Assembly (NCBI GenBank): GCA_945928645.1
Contig: CAMENR010000005.1
Coordinates: 1-61,466 of the forward strand
Source of the DNA: an uncultured Clostridia bacterium
Lineage (GTDB): Bacteria > Bacillota > Clostridia > Christensenellales > UBA1242
DNA: 61,466 nt
Reading direction: 5' to 3'
A model generated the notes under the pieces. The model was given only the letters and a program-made list of their open reading frames with translations, was not told the origin of the DNA and searched no databases. The position numbers and the translations under genes were made by a program. How positions within the stretch are numbered: position 1 is the stretch's first letter; each line of letters starts with the position of its first letter. Shown one piece after another: positions 1 through 9,441 of the stretch.

Positions 1-315
1 AAAATGCTTTTTTGTAAAAGTTTGCAATCTCCAAAATAGATTTATTTTCCCTTTTAGCCCCTTTTAACATTTTATCTTCGCCGTCATCAGAATCCCCAGA
101 CAGATGACCCACGTCTGTGATATTCATAACTCGTTTAACGTTGTATTTGTTATATTTTAGTGTTCTTATCAAAACATCTTCCATTATGTAACTACGCAAG
201 TTGCCAATATGTGCAAAGTTGTAAACGGTAGGCCCACAAGTATAGACCCTGACCAATTTTGGATCATATGGTTCAAAATTTTCAACCTGTCTTGTAAGTG
301 AATTGTATAGTTTCA
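1..315 (-). CDS. cysS: Cysteinyl-tRNA synthetase, N-terminal part (runs off window)
   Basis: The first 105 codons of cysteine-tRNA ligase, which charges tRNA-Cys with cysteine in the cytoplasm; the gene continues past the left edge. Its N-terminus reads [14 protein letters not shown], then [13 protein letters not shown]. This is the class I signature region of CysRS: the Cys of CGPTVY is a zinc ligand and HIGN is the family's form of the HIGH motif. An AAGGAGATT ribosome site lies 6 nt before the ATG. A consensus promoter (359-364 / 335-340) leaves a leader of only about 13 nt, so there is no room for the T-box often found before cysS in Bacillota. Confidence 0.93.
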
Positions 316-334
316 TTCTTAATCTCCTTAAAAT

Positions 335-364
335 AATATACCCTAAATTCATTTTTTTTGTCAA
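335..364 (-). promoter_or_regulatory. Promoter of cysS
   Basis: On the minus strand TTGACA (364-359), an 18-bp spacer and TATATT (340-335) form a near-perfect sigma-A promoter. The predicted start, near 328, falls on the ribosome binding site. Confidence 0.75.
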
Positions 365-435
365 CTTTTATGCCAATTGTAATCACTATTTGCAAAGAAA
401 GTTGAAAATATGTTATGGCTAGGGTTAATAATAAA

Positions 436-513
436 TTTAGCCAAAAACAAAACTTTGGGGATATTTGCTAGTATATTTGCAAATTATATCCAACAATTCC
501 GTCTTTGGCTAAA
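436..513 (-). terminator. Large-loop inverted repeat after valS, possible terminator
   Basis: Perfect 10-bp arms TTTAGCCAAA (436-445) and TTTGGCTAAA (504-513) begin 9 nt after the valS stop and enclose 58 nt. On the minus strand the second arm is followed by a T-rich stretch. The loop is long for an intrinsic terminator, so it may instead protect the 3' end. Confidence 0.35.
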
Positions 514-521
514 TAAAATAA

Positions 522-2933
522 TTATTGATTGCTTTCCACTACACCTAATACTTCTACAGATAGGTTCTCTCCATGAGAAATAACCACTTCGCGTGCATTG
601 GTTGCATCTTTTATATCGTCTGCACAGAGATTGAGGAATTCGTCATATGGAGAAGTAACTTTTAGAGTGGTTAGTTCTGTTTTTAGCGAAACCTTGTTGT
701 CTGTTTTGTATCCACGAACTTGCGAAACAACATTGCATGCTTCTTCGCCTTTGCGGATAAGGTCTTTGTCTGGTGAGATAGTCAAAGTTGCAAATTGCGT
801 GTTGTTGATAGATTCTGTATGGACGGTGTCTTTGAATGTATTTTGATAAATTTCTTCTGTTACATGTGGAATATATATGCTAAACATTTTTAGCAATTCC
901 AACATAACCCCATACATTGCATATTTTGCACTGTTTTTAGCATCTTCATCAGCGTTATACAGACGAACTTTGACTAGTTCGATGTAGTTATCGCAGAAAT
1001 TCCAAAAGAAACTTTCTAGTTCGTTCATTGCAAGGCCAATTTCATATTTTTCAAAATAATCGAAGAATCTAGCCTGCATTTGAGAAAACTTTGAAATTAT
1101 CCAACGGTCAATAGGTTTTAGCGTTGGCACTTCACCTGGTTTGTAACCTTCCAAGAATTGCCACACAAATTTTGAAGCATTGTAGACCTTGTTTACCAGT
1201 TTTGCCCCTGTCTTTAGTTTGTCTTCATTAAATATCGAATCTCTACCCAAACTACCTGTGGTTGCCCAATAACGGAAAACGTCAGCAGAATTGTTGGCAA
1301 TAACGTTGGCTGGATCTGCTTTTGCGTTGTTTTTACTTTTGGAAATTTTCTCCCCATTTCCTGCCATAACAAAACCTGTAATCATAACATTTTGCCATGG
1401 AATTGTATCTGTATGATAATAATTCTTTACTATAGTATAAAAGTCCCAAGTTCTAATGATATCATGAGCGTTGGTGCGGAAAGTCATTGGAAGCATCTTT
1501 TTACAAAACTCGTCATCTGTTTTCCACTTTGTATTGACAAGTGGTGTAACACTGCTTGTAGCCCAAGTATCCATAATATCTTTTTCTGGTTCAAAATTAT
1601 TTCCTCCACACTTTGGACAGGAGTGAAGTGGATTGGTAACCAATGGATTTACTGGCAACTGGCTCTCGTCTGCTACGATAATTTCTCCACAATCCTTGCA
1701 ATACCACACTGGGAATGGCACTCCAAAATATTTTTGACGAGAAATACACCAATCCATCATAAGATTTTCTACCCAATCGGTATAACGGGACTTCATAAAA
1801 CTTGGATTCCATTTGATTTGGTCGCCCAATTCCAACCATTTTTGCTTGTTTTCGAGAGTTTTGATAAACCATTGCTTTTTAAGTTTTATCTCCATCTCGT
1901 TCTTACATCTTTCATGCACAAAGACTTGGTGAGTTAGAGGTTCTTGCTTTATAAGCAATCCCTGATTCTTTAAGTCTTCTATAATCTCTGCCCTTGCTTC
2001 CTTTGTCTTCATTCCCTCATATTTGCCAGCAAGTTTGGTCATTCGTCCATAGTCGTCAATGGCGACTTTTAGTTCCAATTTATATTTCTTAAACCATTGA
2101 GTATCTGTTTGGTCGCCAAATGTGCAACACATAACAACTCCAGTCCCCTTGTCCAACTCCACCTTGTCATCAGCCAACACAGGAACATAATAGTTGTATA
2201 AAGGCACTCTTACCCTTTTGCCCACAAGATTTGCTCGCTTTTCATCTTTTGGATTTACAAAAACACAGTCGCAGGCACACAAAAATTCTGGTCTTGTGGT
2301 TGCAATTTCCACATATTCATCACTGTTTTCTATGTAGAACTTTATATAATTGAAAGTTGTTTCCTTTTCTTCACTTTCCAATTCGCTTTGTGCGATGGCA
2401 GTTTGACACTTTGTGCACCACAGGGCTGGTGCTTCTGCATAATACACTTTGTCCTTTTTGTAAAGGTCAAGGAAAGACATTTGGCTTGTTCTCTGACATT
2501 CTGGGCTTACTGTGTGATAAAACAAACTCCAGTCGGCGCTGTTGCCCACAGAAATAAACAACTTTTTGTAGTCCTCTTCATATTTTTCCACAGTTTCCAT
2601 ACACATCTTTCGGAAATCCTCTCTCGAAAGATTGTAAGCCTTTACTCCCCTTTCCTTTTCTACCAAGAGTTCGGTTGGAAGTCCATTGTCGTCAAATCCC
2701 ATTGGATAAAAAACATTGTAACCCTGAAGCCTTTTGAACCTTGTTACAAACTCTGCCTGACAATAACTAAAAATATGTCCAATATGAATCTTTCCACTAA
2801 CCGTTGGAGGAGGAGTATCCACCGAAAAGATAGGCTTGTTGCTTTGTGGGTCAAATTTGTAAGTCCCCTTTTCTTGCCAAAAGTCCTGCCAATATTTTTC
2901 TCTTGTCTTAAAATCGTATTTTTTTTCTAACAT
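522..2933 (-). CDS. valS: Valyl-tRNA synthetase (short form)
   Basis: Charges tRNA-Val with valine. It is a class I synthetase with HIGH at residues 50-53, KISKS at 529-533, a CP1 editing domain around ATTRPEF (211-217), and zinc-type cysteine pairs at about 412/415 and 439/442. The 803 aa protein is shorter than common bacterial ValRS (about 880-950 aa) and ends without the C-terminal coiled-coil arm. The stretch GLPTELLVEK resembles the archaeal/rickettsial ValRS branch, which suggests horizontal origin. It lies 34 nt downstream of rsmD on the same strand with its own AAGGGA site, so the two are probably co-transcribed. tRNA-Val(GAC) at 58296 is one of its substrates. Confidence 0.95.
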   Translation of the reverse strand: MLEKKYDFKTREKYWQDFWQEKGTYKFDPQSNKPIFSVDTPPPTVSGKIHIGHIFSYCQAEFVTRFKRLQGYNVFYPMGFDDNGLPTELLVEKERGVKAYNLSREDFRKMCMETVEKYEEDYKKLFISVGNSADWSLFYHTVSPECQRTSQMSFLDLYKKDKVYYAEAPALWCTKCQTAIAQSELESEEKETTFNYIKFYIENSDEYVEIATTRPEFLCACDCVFVNPKDEKRANLVGKRVRVPLYNYYVPVLADDKVELDKGTGVVMCCTFGDQTDTQWFKKYKLELKVAIDDYGRMTKLAGKYEGMKTKEARAEIIEDLKNQGLLIKQEPLTHQVFVHERCKNEMEIKLKKQWFIKTLENKQKWLELGDQIKWNPSFMKSRYTDWVENLMMDWCISRQKYFGVPFPVWYCKDCGEIIVADESQLPVNPLVTNPLHSCPKCGGNNFEPEKDIMDTWATSSVTPLVNTKWKTDDEFCKKMLPMTFRTNAHDIIRTWDFYTIVKNYYHTDTIPWQNVMITGFVMAGNGEKISKSKNNAKADPANVIANNSADVFRYWATTGSLGRDSIFNEDKLKTGAKLVNKVYNASKFVWQFLEGYKPGEVPTLKPIDRWIISKFSQMQARFFDYFEKYEIGLAMNELESFFWNFCDNYIELVKVRLYNADEDAKNSAKYAMYGVMLELLKMFSIYIPHVTEEIYQNTFKDTVHTESINNTQFATLTISPDKDLIRKGEEACNVVSQVRGYKTDNKVSLKTELTTLKVTSPYDEFLNLCADDIKDATNAREVVISHGENLSVEVLGVVESNQ

Positions 2934-2967
2934 AGTATTTATCCCTTTTATCCACTTTTTCTTATTT

Positions 2968-3504
2968 TTACTTTTTCAAAAAATCTACTGCAACAGTGCC
3001 ATATTTCCTGCTATCCGAAACCTTTTGAGCAAACTTGCTGGACTTTGAAGCACATCGTTCGTGCACAATTATTCCATCATCTGCCAACAAGTCAAACTTC
3101 AAAATTTTGCTTATTGCAACATCTGCTAGTTCGCTATCAAAGGGTGGGTCAAGAAAAATTATGTCAAACTTCTCTTCCCTCTCTGCAAACGACTTTAGTG
3201 CGTCATAATAATCACACACGGTTGCCGAATAATTTTGAACATTTAGTTTTTTCAAAAACATTTTTAGCGCTTCTACATTTGCCTTGTTGTTGTCCACAAA
3301 GCACACTTTGCTTGCCCCACGGCTTAAGCACTCTATACCAAGTGCACCACTGCCACAAAACAAATCTAGGCACTTTGCCCCTGCAATCCTAAACTGCAAT
3401 ATGTTGAAGATATTTTCCTTTACCCTATCCAACGTAGGCTTTACCACTTCCTGCTTTGGCGAGGGGATAATCGTTCCTCTAAATTTTCCAGATATTATTC
3501 TCAT
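2968..3504 (-). CDS. rsmD: 16S rRNA m2G966 methyltransferase RsmD
   Basis: A SAM-dependent methyltransferase that modifies G966 of 16S rRNA. The N-terminus MRIISGKFRGTII and KPTLDRVKENIFN are typical of RsmD. The SAM loop DLFCGSGALGIECLSRGA and the catalytic FLDPPF motif are present, and 178 aa is the usual size. No Shine-Dalgarno precedes the ATG; instead a TATAAT box ends 7 nt upstream, so the mRNA is probably leaderless. In many Bacillota rsmD is linked to coaD; here it precedes valS. Confidence 0.93.
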   Translation of the reverse strand: MRIISGKFRGTIIPSPKQEVVKPTLDRVKENIFNILQFRIAGAKCLDLFCGSGALGIECLSRGASKVCFVDNNKANVEALKMFLKKLNVQNYSATVCDYYDALKSFAEREEKFDIIFLDPPFDSELADVAISKILKFDLLADDGIIVHERCASKSSKFAQKVSDSRKYGTVAVDFLKK

Positions 3505-3511
3505 AACAACA

Positions 3512-3540
3512 ATTATAATCTATTTTGCAAAATGAGTAAA
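3512..3540 (-). promoter_or_regulatory. Promoter giving a leaderless rsmD transcript
   Basis: On the minus strand TTTACT (3540-3535), a 17-bp spacer and TATAAT (3517-3512). Only 7 nt separate the -10 box from the rsmD ATG, so the start site should coincide with the start codon. Confidence 0.65.
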
Positions 3541-3736
3541 TACTTTTTTGACAACTTGGCAAAAAAAATACAAAAATATATGCTTGTAACTCCATTTGAA
3601 GTGAGCAAATCACACAATTTTACGTCAAATGTATTGGGTAAAACCCAAATTTTTAGTAAGAAAAAGATATTGACTAAAAATCCTATGAAAATTACAGCAA
3701 AAACTGCACAAAATAACAATAAAATGGAGGTTCGTG

Positions 3737-4165
3737 ATGGACTTAAGAAGTAAAAAAGAAATGAACGAAAAAGATTCTGTAGGCAAAATTACTGGATTCT
3801 TTTTGTTTAGAAATGTAATAAATGGCTACAATAAGGACAAAAACAAACCAGAAGAAGAAAGAAAAAGCATCAAAAAGTATGGCAAATTGTCATTAACGCT
3901 ATCCACAATAGCACTTGTAATATCTGCTTGTTGCCTTATTGTAAACCTTATGGAAATGAACGTTATTGGCATATCATACGTTGTGATGCTTGTAATATAT
4001 ATTTTCAGTGGAATTGTTATTTCAATCTTGCTTGCAATTTATGGATTTGTATTTGGCGTTATGCAGTGCAGATTAAATCGCAAGTCTATTGGAATAATTG
4101 GCATTGTTTTGTCCGTTTTAGCTGTGATTAGTTCGATATTCCTTCTTGTTGTTATGGTTATTTAG
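3737..4165 (+). CDS. Small membrane protein, unknown function
   Basis: A 142-residue protein I do not recognise. After a charged cytoplasmic N-terminus (about 45 residues) come three or four hydrophobic helices, roughly 48-68, 72-105 and 115-141. The ATG at 3737 is preferred because GGAGG lies 6 nt upstream; a GTG three bases earlier would be too close to it. The gene is convergent with fba and their stop codons overlap by 4 bp (4162-4165), leaving no room for a terminator between them. The size and helices resemble DUF4190/DUF4870-type small membrane proteins, but that is only a guess. Confidence 0.7.
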   Translation: MDLRSKKEMNEKDSVGKITGFFLFRNVINGYNKDKNKPEEERKSIKKYGKLSLTLSTIALVISACCLIVNLMEMNVIGISYVVMLVIYIFSGIVISILLAIYGFVFGVMQCRLNRKSIGIIGIVLSVLAVISSIFLLVVMVI

Positions 4166-5079
4166 TTTGCCTTGTCAGCACTGCCATAAACATCAATCTT
4201 GTGAGCAACCAAACGAGATATTTCTCTCATTCCGCCGGCAAGATATTTGCGATAATCTATATTTTTGTTGTTATTTTTTATATCTTCCAAAATACCTTTT
4301 AGATTGGCAATCCTCAAGTCTGTGTCGCCATTGACCTTGCAAACATTCATTTTGCAGACTTTTTGCAAAAAGTTCTCTGGTATTCCTTTTGCCCCACGAA
4401 TATCCACACCCAACTCAAAAAGGGAATCTACCTGAGATTTGTCAACACCACTTGCTCCGTGCAACACAAGAGGAGTATTTGGTATTTCCTTCTGTATTTG
4501 CTCCAAAATATCAAATCTCAACTTTGCATCACCAGAATATTTATAAGCGCCATGCTTTGTGCCAATGGCTATTGCAAGACTATCTACCCCAGTTTTCTTT
4601 ACAAAATCTTTGGCTTGTTTTGGCGAAGTGTAGCAACTGTTTTTGTCGTCAACATCAAGGTCATCTTCTATCCCAGATATTGAGCCCAATTCCCCTTCTA
4701 CATATACTCCTTTGGAATGTGCATAATCGACAACCTTTTTGGTAATCGTTACATTGTCCTCATAAGGCAACATTGATGCATCAATCATCACAGAGTCGCA
4801 CCCTGCCTTTATTGCTCTTTTTACCGTTTCAAAGGATGTGCCATGGTCAAGATGAAAACTGATAGGCACATGACAGGTCTTTCTGGCGGATTTTATCAAA
4901 TTCTTGAGATATTCATCACCAACAAAATTCATTGAACTCTCTGAAATTTGACAAATAACTGGCGAATTTTTACTTTCTGCTCCCATAATTATTGCTTTCA
5001 ATACTTCCATATTCCCAAAATTAAAAGCACCTATTGCGTAATTATTCTTTAATGCATCTTTCAACAAGTATTTTTCCAT
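4162..5079 (-). CDS. fba: Class II fructose-bisphosphate aldolase
   Basis: A zinc-dependent aldolase cleaving fructose 1,6-bisphosphate to glyceraldehyde 3-phosphate and dihydroxyacetone phosphate in glycolysis. HLDHG (residues 76-80) carries the catalytic Asp and a zinc His. GTKHGAYK and LHGASG supply the other zinc and phosphate-binding residues. The 305 aa length fits the class IIB family that also includes tagatose-bisphosphate aldolase, so substrate choice is not certain. AAGGAG precedes the ATG, and a TTAACA-N17-TAAAAT promoter lies upstream. gapA, the next glycolytic step, is 1.3 kb away. Confidence 0.92.
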   Translation of the reverse strand: MEKYLLKDALKNNYAIGAFNFGNMEVLKAIIMGAESKNSPVICQISESSMNFVGDEYLKNLIKSARKTCHVPISFHLDHGTSFETVKRAIKAGCDSVMIDASMLPYEDNVTITKKVVDYAHSKGVYVEGELGSISGIEDDLDVDDKNSCYTSPKQAKDFVKKTGVDSLAIAIGTKHGAYKYSGDAKLRFDILEQIQKEIPNTPLVLHGASGVDKSQVDSLFELGVDIRGAKGIPENFLQKVCKMNVCKVNGDTDLRIANLKGILEDIKNNNKNIDYRKYLAGGMREISRLVAHKIDVYGSADKAN

Positions 5080-5102
5080 AATTAACTCCTTTTTATAGGC
5101 TT

Positions 5103-5131
5103 ATTTTACCCTCTTTTTGCAAAATTGTTAA
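5103..5131 (-). promoter_or_regulatory. Promoter of fba
   Basis: Minus-strand TTAACA (5131-5126), 17-bp spacer, TAAAAT (5108-5103), followed by AAGGAG and the fba ATG at 5079. Confidence 0.6.
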
Positions 5132-5203
5132 ACAAATATTGCAATTTTGCAAACTTTCTCAAATTTTGTTTCTTTTTTTTTGGGATTATACTATACTTTA
5201 ACT

Positions 5204-6256
5204 ATGAAAATCTGTTATTTTTTCCCTGTATTCAAAGATAATGACGCAAAGAGTTTTTTTGAAGAATTTTCAAAAAGCAGTTTTTTTGCAAAATATCCCG
5301 ACAGACAAATAATCTTTGCCTGCGAACAATCTGATAGCAAAAATCTTGACTATCTAACAACCCTTGCAGACATAAGCACTGTAAATGTATTCGAAAGCAA
5401 ATTCAGTTATCTTGACGCATTTGCTTCTTGCTTGCCTAACTTTGACGGAGATGTCTTGCTACTTGGCGACACAAGTTTGTGCGACAACTCTTTGGTCTTT
5501 GAAAAATGTATGGAGCAACACTCTTTGGGGGCTGATGTTGTGCATATATGCAAGTCTTACAGTGGAGTCAAAGGTTTTTTTGCAAGAATATGGTCAAAGT
5601 GTTTTAATGTTTTTTCTAACCTTATTAGCAACAAAAACGATTCTGGCAATGTGCTTTCACTTGGGTTGTATAGTCGAGATGTTGTGGAAATTATGCAGGC
5701 ACTACCGGACAAATCTTGCCTTTTGAAAAACACCACCTCACTGCTAGGGGTGGAATATAAAACAATATACATTGATAGTTCCAGTGAAACATATACTCCC
5801 AATTATCATTCCCCTTCACCTTCACTTACAAAGTCGATAATCAGCGATTCTGTGTTTTTGTTGGCAATTATCTTAACTACCTTATTTTGCACTATTCTTC
5901 CCAACTATCAACTACCAATTATCCTAATTGGCATTTTTATCATAATTGTATCTACTTGCACAGGACTTATGATGTTGTTTAAGCATTTCTTTGACCTTAG
6001 AAATACTGCAAACGTTTTGCAATACAACCAATATGTCCAGAATGGCAAAAGTAACAAAACAAATAAGAAGAGTAAAACTCCAACTTACAAGAATAAAAAA
6101 TTGAAAATCAACAAAGAAAAACTCAGCACATCTAAAAAATTAAGCAAAGATAACAATAAAAAATCAAATAAAATGACCGAAAAAATTAAAAAAACGAAAA
6201 AAATTCAAAATAAAACCTCTATTCATAGCACGACCAAACAAATAAAAGAGGGATAG
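5204..6256 (+). CDS. Degenerate GT2/DPMS-like membrane protein with basic tail
   Basis: A 350 aa protein laid out like GtrB/DPMS-type family 2 glycosyltransferases, which move sugars onto polyprenyl phosphate. It has an N-terminal KICYFFPVFKDND in place of the usual VVIPVYNE, DGDVLLLGDTSL where family members have the DADLQ metal site, a GVKGFFARIWSKCFN region, and two membrane helices (about 225-270). The DAD metal motif has become DTS, so it may be inactive. The last 80 residues are a Lys/Asn/Thr-rich, very basic tail. The ATG at 5204 is chosen over an upstream TTG; it has no ribosome site and a TATACT box ends 6 nt before it. Confidence 0.55.
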   Translation: MKICYFFPVFKDNDAKSFFEEFSKSSFFAKYPDRQIIFACEQSDSKNLDYLTTLADISTVNVFESKFSYLDAFASCLPNFDGDVLLLGDTSLCDNSLVFEKCMEQHSLGADVVHICKSYSGVKGFFARIWSKCFNVFSNLISNKNDSGNVLSLGLYSRDVVEIMQALPDKSCLLKNTTSLLGVEYKTIYIDSSSETYTPNYHSPSPSLTKSIISDSVFLLAIILTTLFCTILPNYQLPIILIGIFIIIVSTCTGLMMLFKHFFDLRNTANVLQYNQYVQNGKSNKTNKKSKTPTYKNKKLKINKEKLSTSKKLSKDNNKKSNKMTEKIKKTKKIQNKTSIHSTTKQIKEG

Positions 6257-6287
6257 CAAAAAATTTTTGTAAATATAGTTTGATTAG

Positions 6288-6317
6288 TTGGAAAAAACAA
6301 AACTTTTGTTATATAAT
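6288..6317 (+). promoter_or_regulatory. Promoter of gapA
   Basis: TTGGAA (6288-6293), 18-bp spacer, TATAAT (6312-6317); an AGGGGGA ribosome site and the gapA ATG at 6338 follow at once. Confidence 0.7.
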
Positions 6318-6328
6318 AAGTTTATTAG

Positions 6329-7363
<1,035 letters not shown>

Positions 7364-7375
7364 TAAGTCTGACTA

Positions 7376-7517
7376 TTGATAAGATTTTTGCATTTGAATA
7401 TTAAAAAGATTTTTACAATTAAACTAAAATATTTTTATAATATTGATAAAGTATTTACATTTGATTTTTGACAAGACATTTATATTTGAATGTTAATAAA
7501 ACATTTATATAGGAATA
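7376..7517. repeat. Degenerate 25-bp tandem repeat, six units
   Basis: After gapA come five 25-bp units and one 17-bp unit of the form TTgAtAAaAttTTTacAtTtgAata, with sub-unit starts near 7376, 7401, 7426, 7443, 7468 and 7493. They do not encode a continuous frame with a ribosome site. Confidence 0.6.
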
Positions 7518-7580
7518 TATTTCAGGGTGCATTTATTATGACAAAATGTCATCACTTTCAAGTAATAATGAAAAAAAATT

Positions 7581-7612
7581 AAAGGCTAAGTTATTTAGCC
7601 TTTTTTATTTTG
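7581..7612. terminator. Bidirectional terminator between gapA and HD-domain gene
   Basis: Nine-bp perfect stem AAAGGCTAA / TTAGCCTTT with a 5-nt loop, T-run on the plus side and A-run on the other. It can stop gapA and the convergent gene at 7625. Confidence 0.85.
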
Positions 7613-7624
7613 TTTCAATTCAAT

Positions 7625-8701
7625 TTATTTTTCTTTTTCAAATGAATATGGGACAAAGTTGAAGTTAAAACCGATATATTTTGACCTTTTTAAGTTTTTA
7701 TATTGCTCTACTGCTTCTTTACAAGTTAAGTCTATATCTGTTATTCTTCTACCCCCTTTGTTATGTTTAACAAGTGGAACTATATATCTCTTTTTCCCTT
7801 TTACACTTACGCAGTATCTGTCATCTACAGGGCTATCTCCAGCGTAAATGCTTTTTTCATTCCTAAACTTTATAAAACTTTGCCTTAGATATTCATCTCC
7901 ACAATTTAGTATTAAATTGCAAACATCTTCTTCGGACATATGATACAAAACATCAACATTTATAAATCCCTTTACATTCATACTTTTTACTATATCAGCA
8001 AAAAATTGCATAACTGCCCTATTTTCGTCGCTGTCATAGTTGGCAAAGATAGGCAAAGTTGTTTGTAAAAAATCTATACAAACTTCCTTTGTATTAAAGC
8101 CTAATTCGTCAATCCCTTCCTCATTTTTCAATATGGAAATGTCATTATAATATCTCGCTATCTCGTCTAGCCCCCATGCTTTGTATAAAAACAATCCATT
8201 TGAAAAGGTATATTCAAATCTGTCAGCGCTTAATTTTGGAGTATCATTGTCGGCAATGGGATAAATGTGATAATCACATATTTCTTCCACCTTAATTCCG
8301 TCACGATTTAGCAGGCTCATTATCTTACTAGAACCTCTTATTATTTGCTCTGTCCTCTCTTCTGTTGATTCTTGATGCTCAGAATCACCATTCATAAAAT
8401 CAATGCAATGCTTAAAAGTTGGAGCAGAAATATCATGAAAAAGGCCTGCAAGCGCTTGTTTTTTGTCGTGAGTAAAATGCCAAATAATCAAAGCAACCCC
8501 TACACTGTGGTCCAATACAGAATTAAAAGAATGATAATTATATATGCTTGAATAATCTGTTCCACAAAGCATACTAATGCCAGCCAATCTACTCATTTCC
8601 TCACAATCTACATAATCCAAAAGCCATTCTGGAAAAGTATCTGACAAAATTTCAAAATATTTTTTTCTTAGATTATCTAAGTTTTTGTAATAGTTGCTCA
8701 T
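7625..8701 (-). CDS. HD-domain phosphohydrolase-like protein
   Basis: A 358 aa cytoplasmic protein with a metal-dependent HD hydrolase core: His in DHSVGVAL (about residue 65), His-Asp in AGLFHDIS (89-90), and a later Asp in SADRFEYTF. HD enzymes hydrolyse nucleotides, (p)ppGpp or other phosphate compounds; the substrate cannot be read here. The C-terminal third looks like a separate domain with an YIVPLVKHNKGGRRITD segment. The ATG at 8701 is chosen because AGAGG lies 8 nt before it; an ATG ten codons upstream has no site. It is isolated between convergent gapA and divergent nfeD-like genes. Confidence 0.7.
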   Translation of the reverse strand: MSNYYKNLDNLRKKYFEILSDTFPEWLLDYVDCEEMSRLAGISMLCGTDYSSIYNYHSFNSVLDHSVGVALIIWHFTHDKKQALAGLFHDISAPTFKHCIDFMNGDSEHQESTEERTEQIIRGSSKIMSLLNRDGIKVEEICDYHIYPIADNDTPKLSADRFEYTFSNGLFLYKAWGLDEIARYYNDISILKNEEGIDELGFNTKEVCIDFLQTTLPIFANYDSDENRAVMQFFADIVKSMNVKGFINVDVLYHMSEEDVCNLILNCGDEYLRQSFIKFRNEKSIYAGDSPVDDRYCVSVKGKKRYIVPLVKHNKGGRRITDIDLTCKEAVEQYKNLKRSKYIGFNFNFVPYSFEKEK

Positions 8702-8809
8702 AAAATATTCCTCTGATTGAGTATAATACATAATTTATTTTTTTTCTATCTTTTGAATACCTTTTATTAAAATACAGATTTGTACTATTATTCAAAAAAC
8801 CATCTTCCT

Positions 8810-8880
8810 AACAAACTTTTTGACGTAACAAAACTATTTAACACAACAAAACAATTTGACATAACATAAATCTATTTTTT
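8810..8880. repeat. 18-bp tandem repeat, four units
   Basis: Four units starting at 8810, 8827, 8845 and 8863 follow AACAAAACtaTTTgACat. The first is 17 bp, the others 18. They lie between the divergent HD gene and the NfeD-SPFH operon. Confidence 0.6.
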
Positions 8881-8941
8881 GTATAATCTTTTATGAATAA
8901 CAGAAGTTAGGCAGATCAAAGGCAAAAAATGGCTCGGTTTA

Positions 8942-8970
8942 TTGACTACAAAAAATTAAATTGATATAAT
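8942..8970 (+). promoter_or_regulatory. Promoter of the NfeD-SPFH operon
   Basis: TTGACT (8942-8947), 17-bp spacer, TATAAT (8965-8970). The predicted start lies just before the GGAGG site of the first gene. Confidence 0.8.
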
Positions 8971-8991
8971 ATATATATTGGAGGTGTAACT

Positions 8992-9432
8992 ATGGGACAA
9001 TATATGTTGTATGTCTGGTTGGCAGTTTTGTGTATTGGGCTTGTTATAGAGGTCATTGAAGCAGGCACGTTGGTTAGCATATGGTTTTCTGTGGGGGCAG
9101 TTATCCCTTTGTTTATGAGTATTTGGAGAACAAATTCTGCAATCTACATAGCATCACAATTTGTTGTGTTTGGGTTGGTTACGATATGTTCACTGGTATT
9201 TATAAGGAAAATTGCTAGAAATGCCTTGCTAAAAAATGTTACAGAAAAGACAAACTTGGACAGTTATATTGATAAAAAGTTTAAGATAGTAGAAACTAAC
9301 AATGACCTCGCTTATATCAAAATAAGTGGTGTAAGTTATGCAGTGTATGATGAAGATGACAAACTAGAAGTTGGCGACCAAGTTGTTGTTAAAAAATTTA
9401 TGGGCAACAAAGCCGTTGTCGAAAAACTATAG
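8992..9432 (+). CDS. NfeD-like membrane protein
   Basis: A 146 aa protein of the short NfeD class. The N-terminus has two or three membrane helices (about 5-80) and the C-terminus is an OB-fold-like beta domain ending in GDQVVVKKFMGNKAVVEKL. NfeD proteins partner SPFH/flotillin-like proteins in membrane microdomains, and an SPFH gene follows 9 nt downstream. A GGAGG site lies 6 nt before the ATG. Confidence 0.82.
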   Translation: MGQYMLYVWLAVLCIGLVIEVIEAGTLVSIWFSVGAVIPLFMSIWRTNSAIYIASQFVVFGLVTICSLVFIRKIARNALLKNVTEKTNLDSYIDKKFKIVETNNDLAYIKISGVSYAVYDEDDKLEVGDQVVVKKFMGNKAVVEKL

Positions 9433-9441
9433 GAGGTTTTT

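Noticed and set aside
316..521. T-box riboswitch before cysS
   Set aside because: The promoter lies only 20-50 nt from the gene, leaving a leader of about 13 nt, and no T-box sequence is present.
2388..2930. 180-codon plus-strand frame over valS
   Set aside because: It is antisense to a conserved gene, lacks a ribosome site and has no family features.
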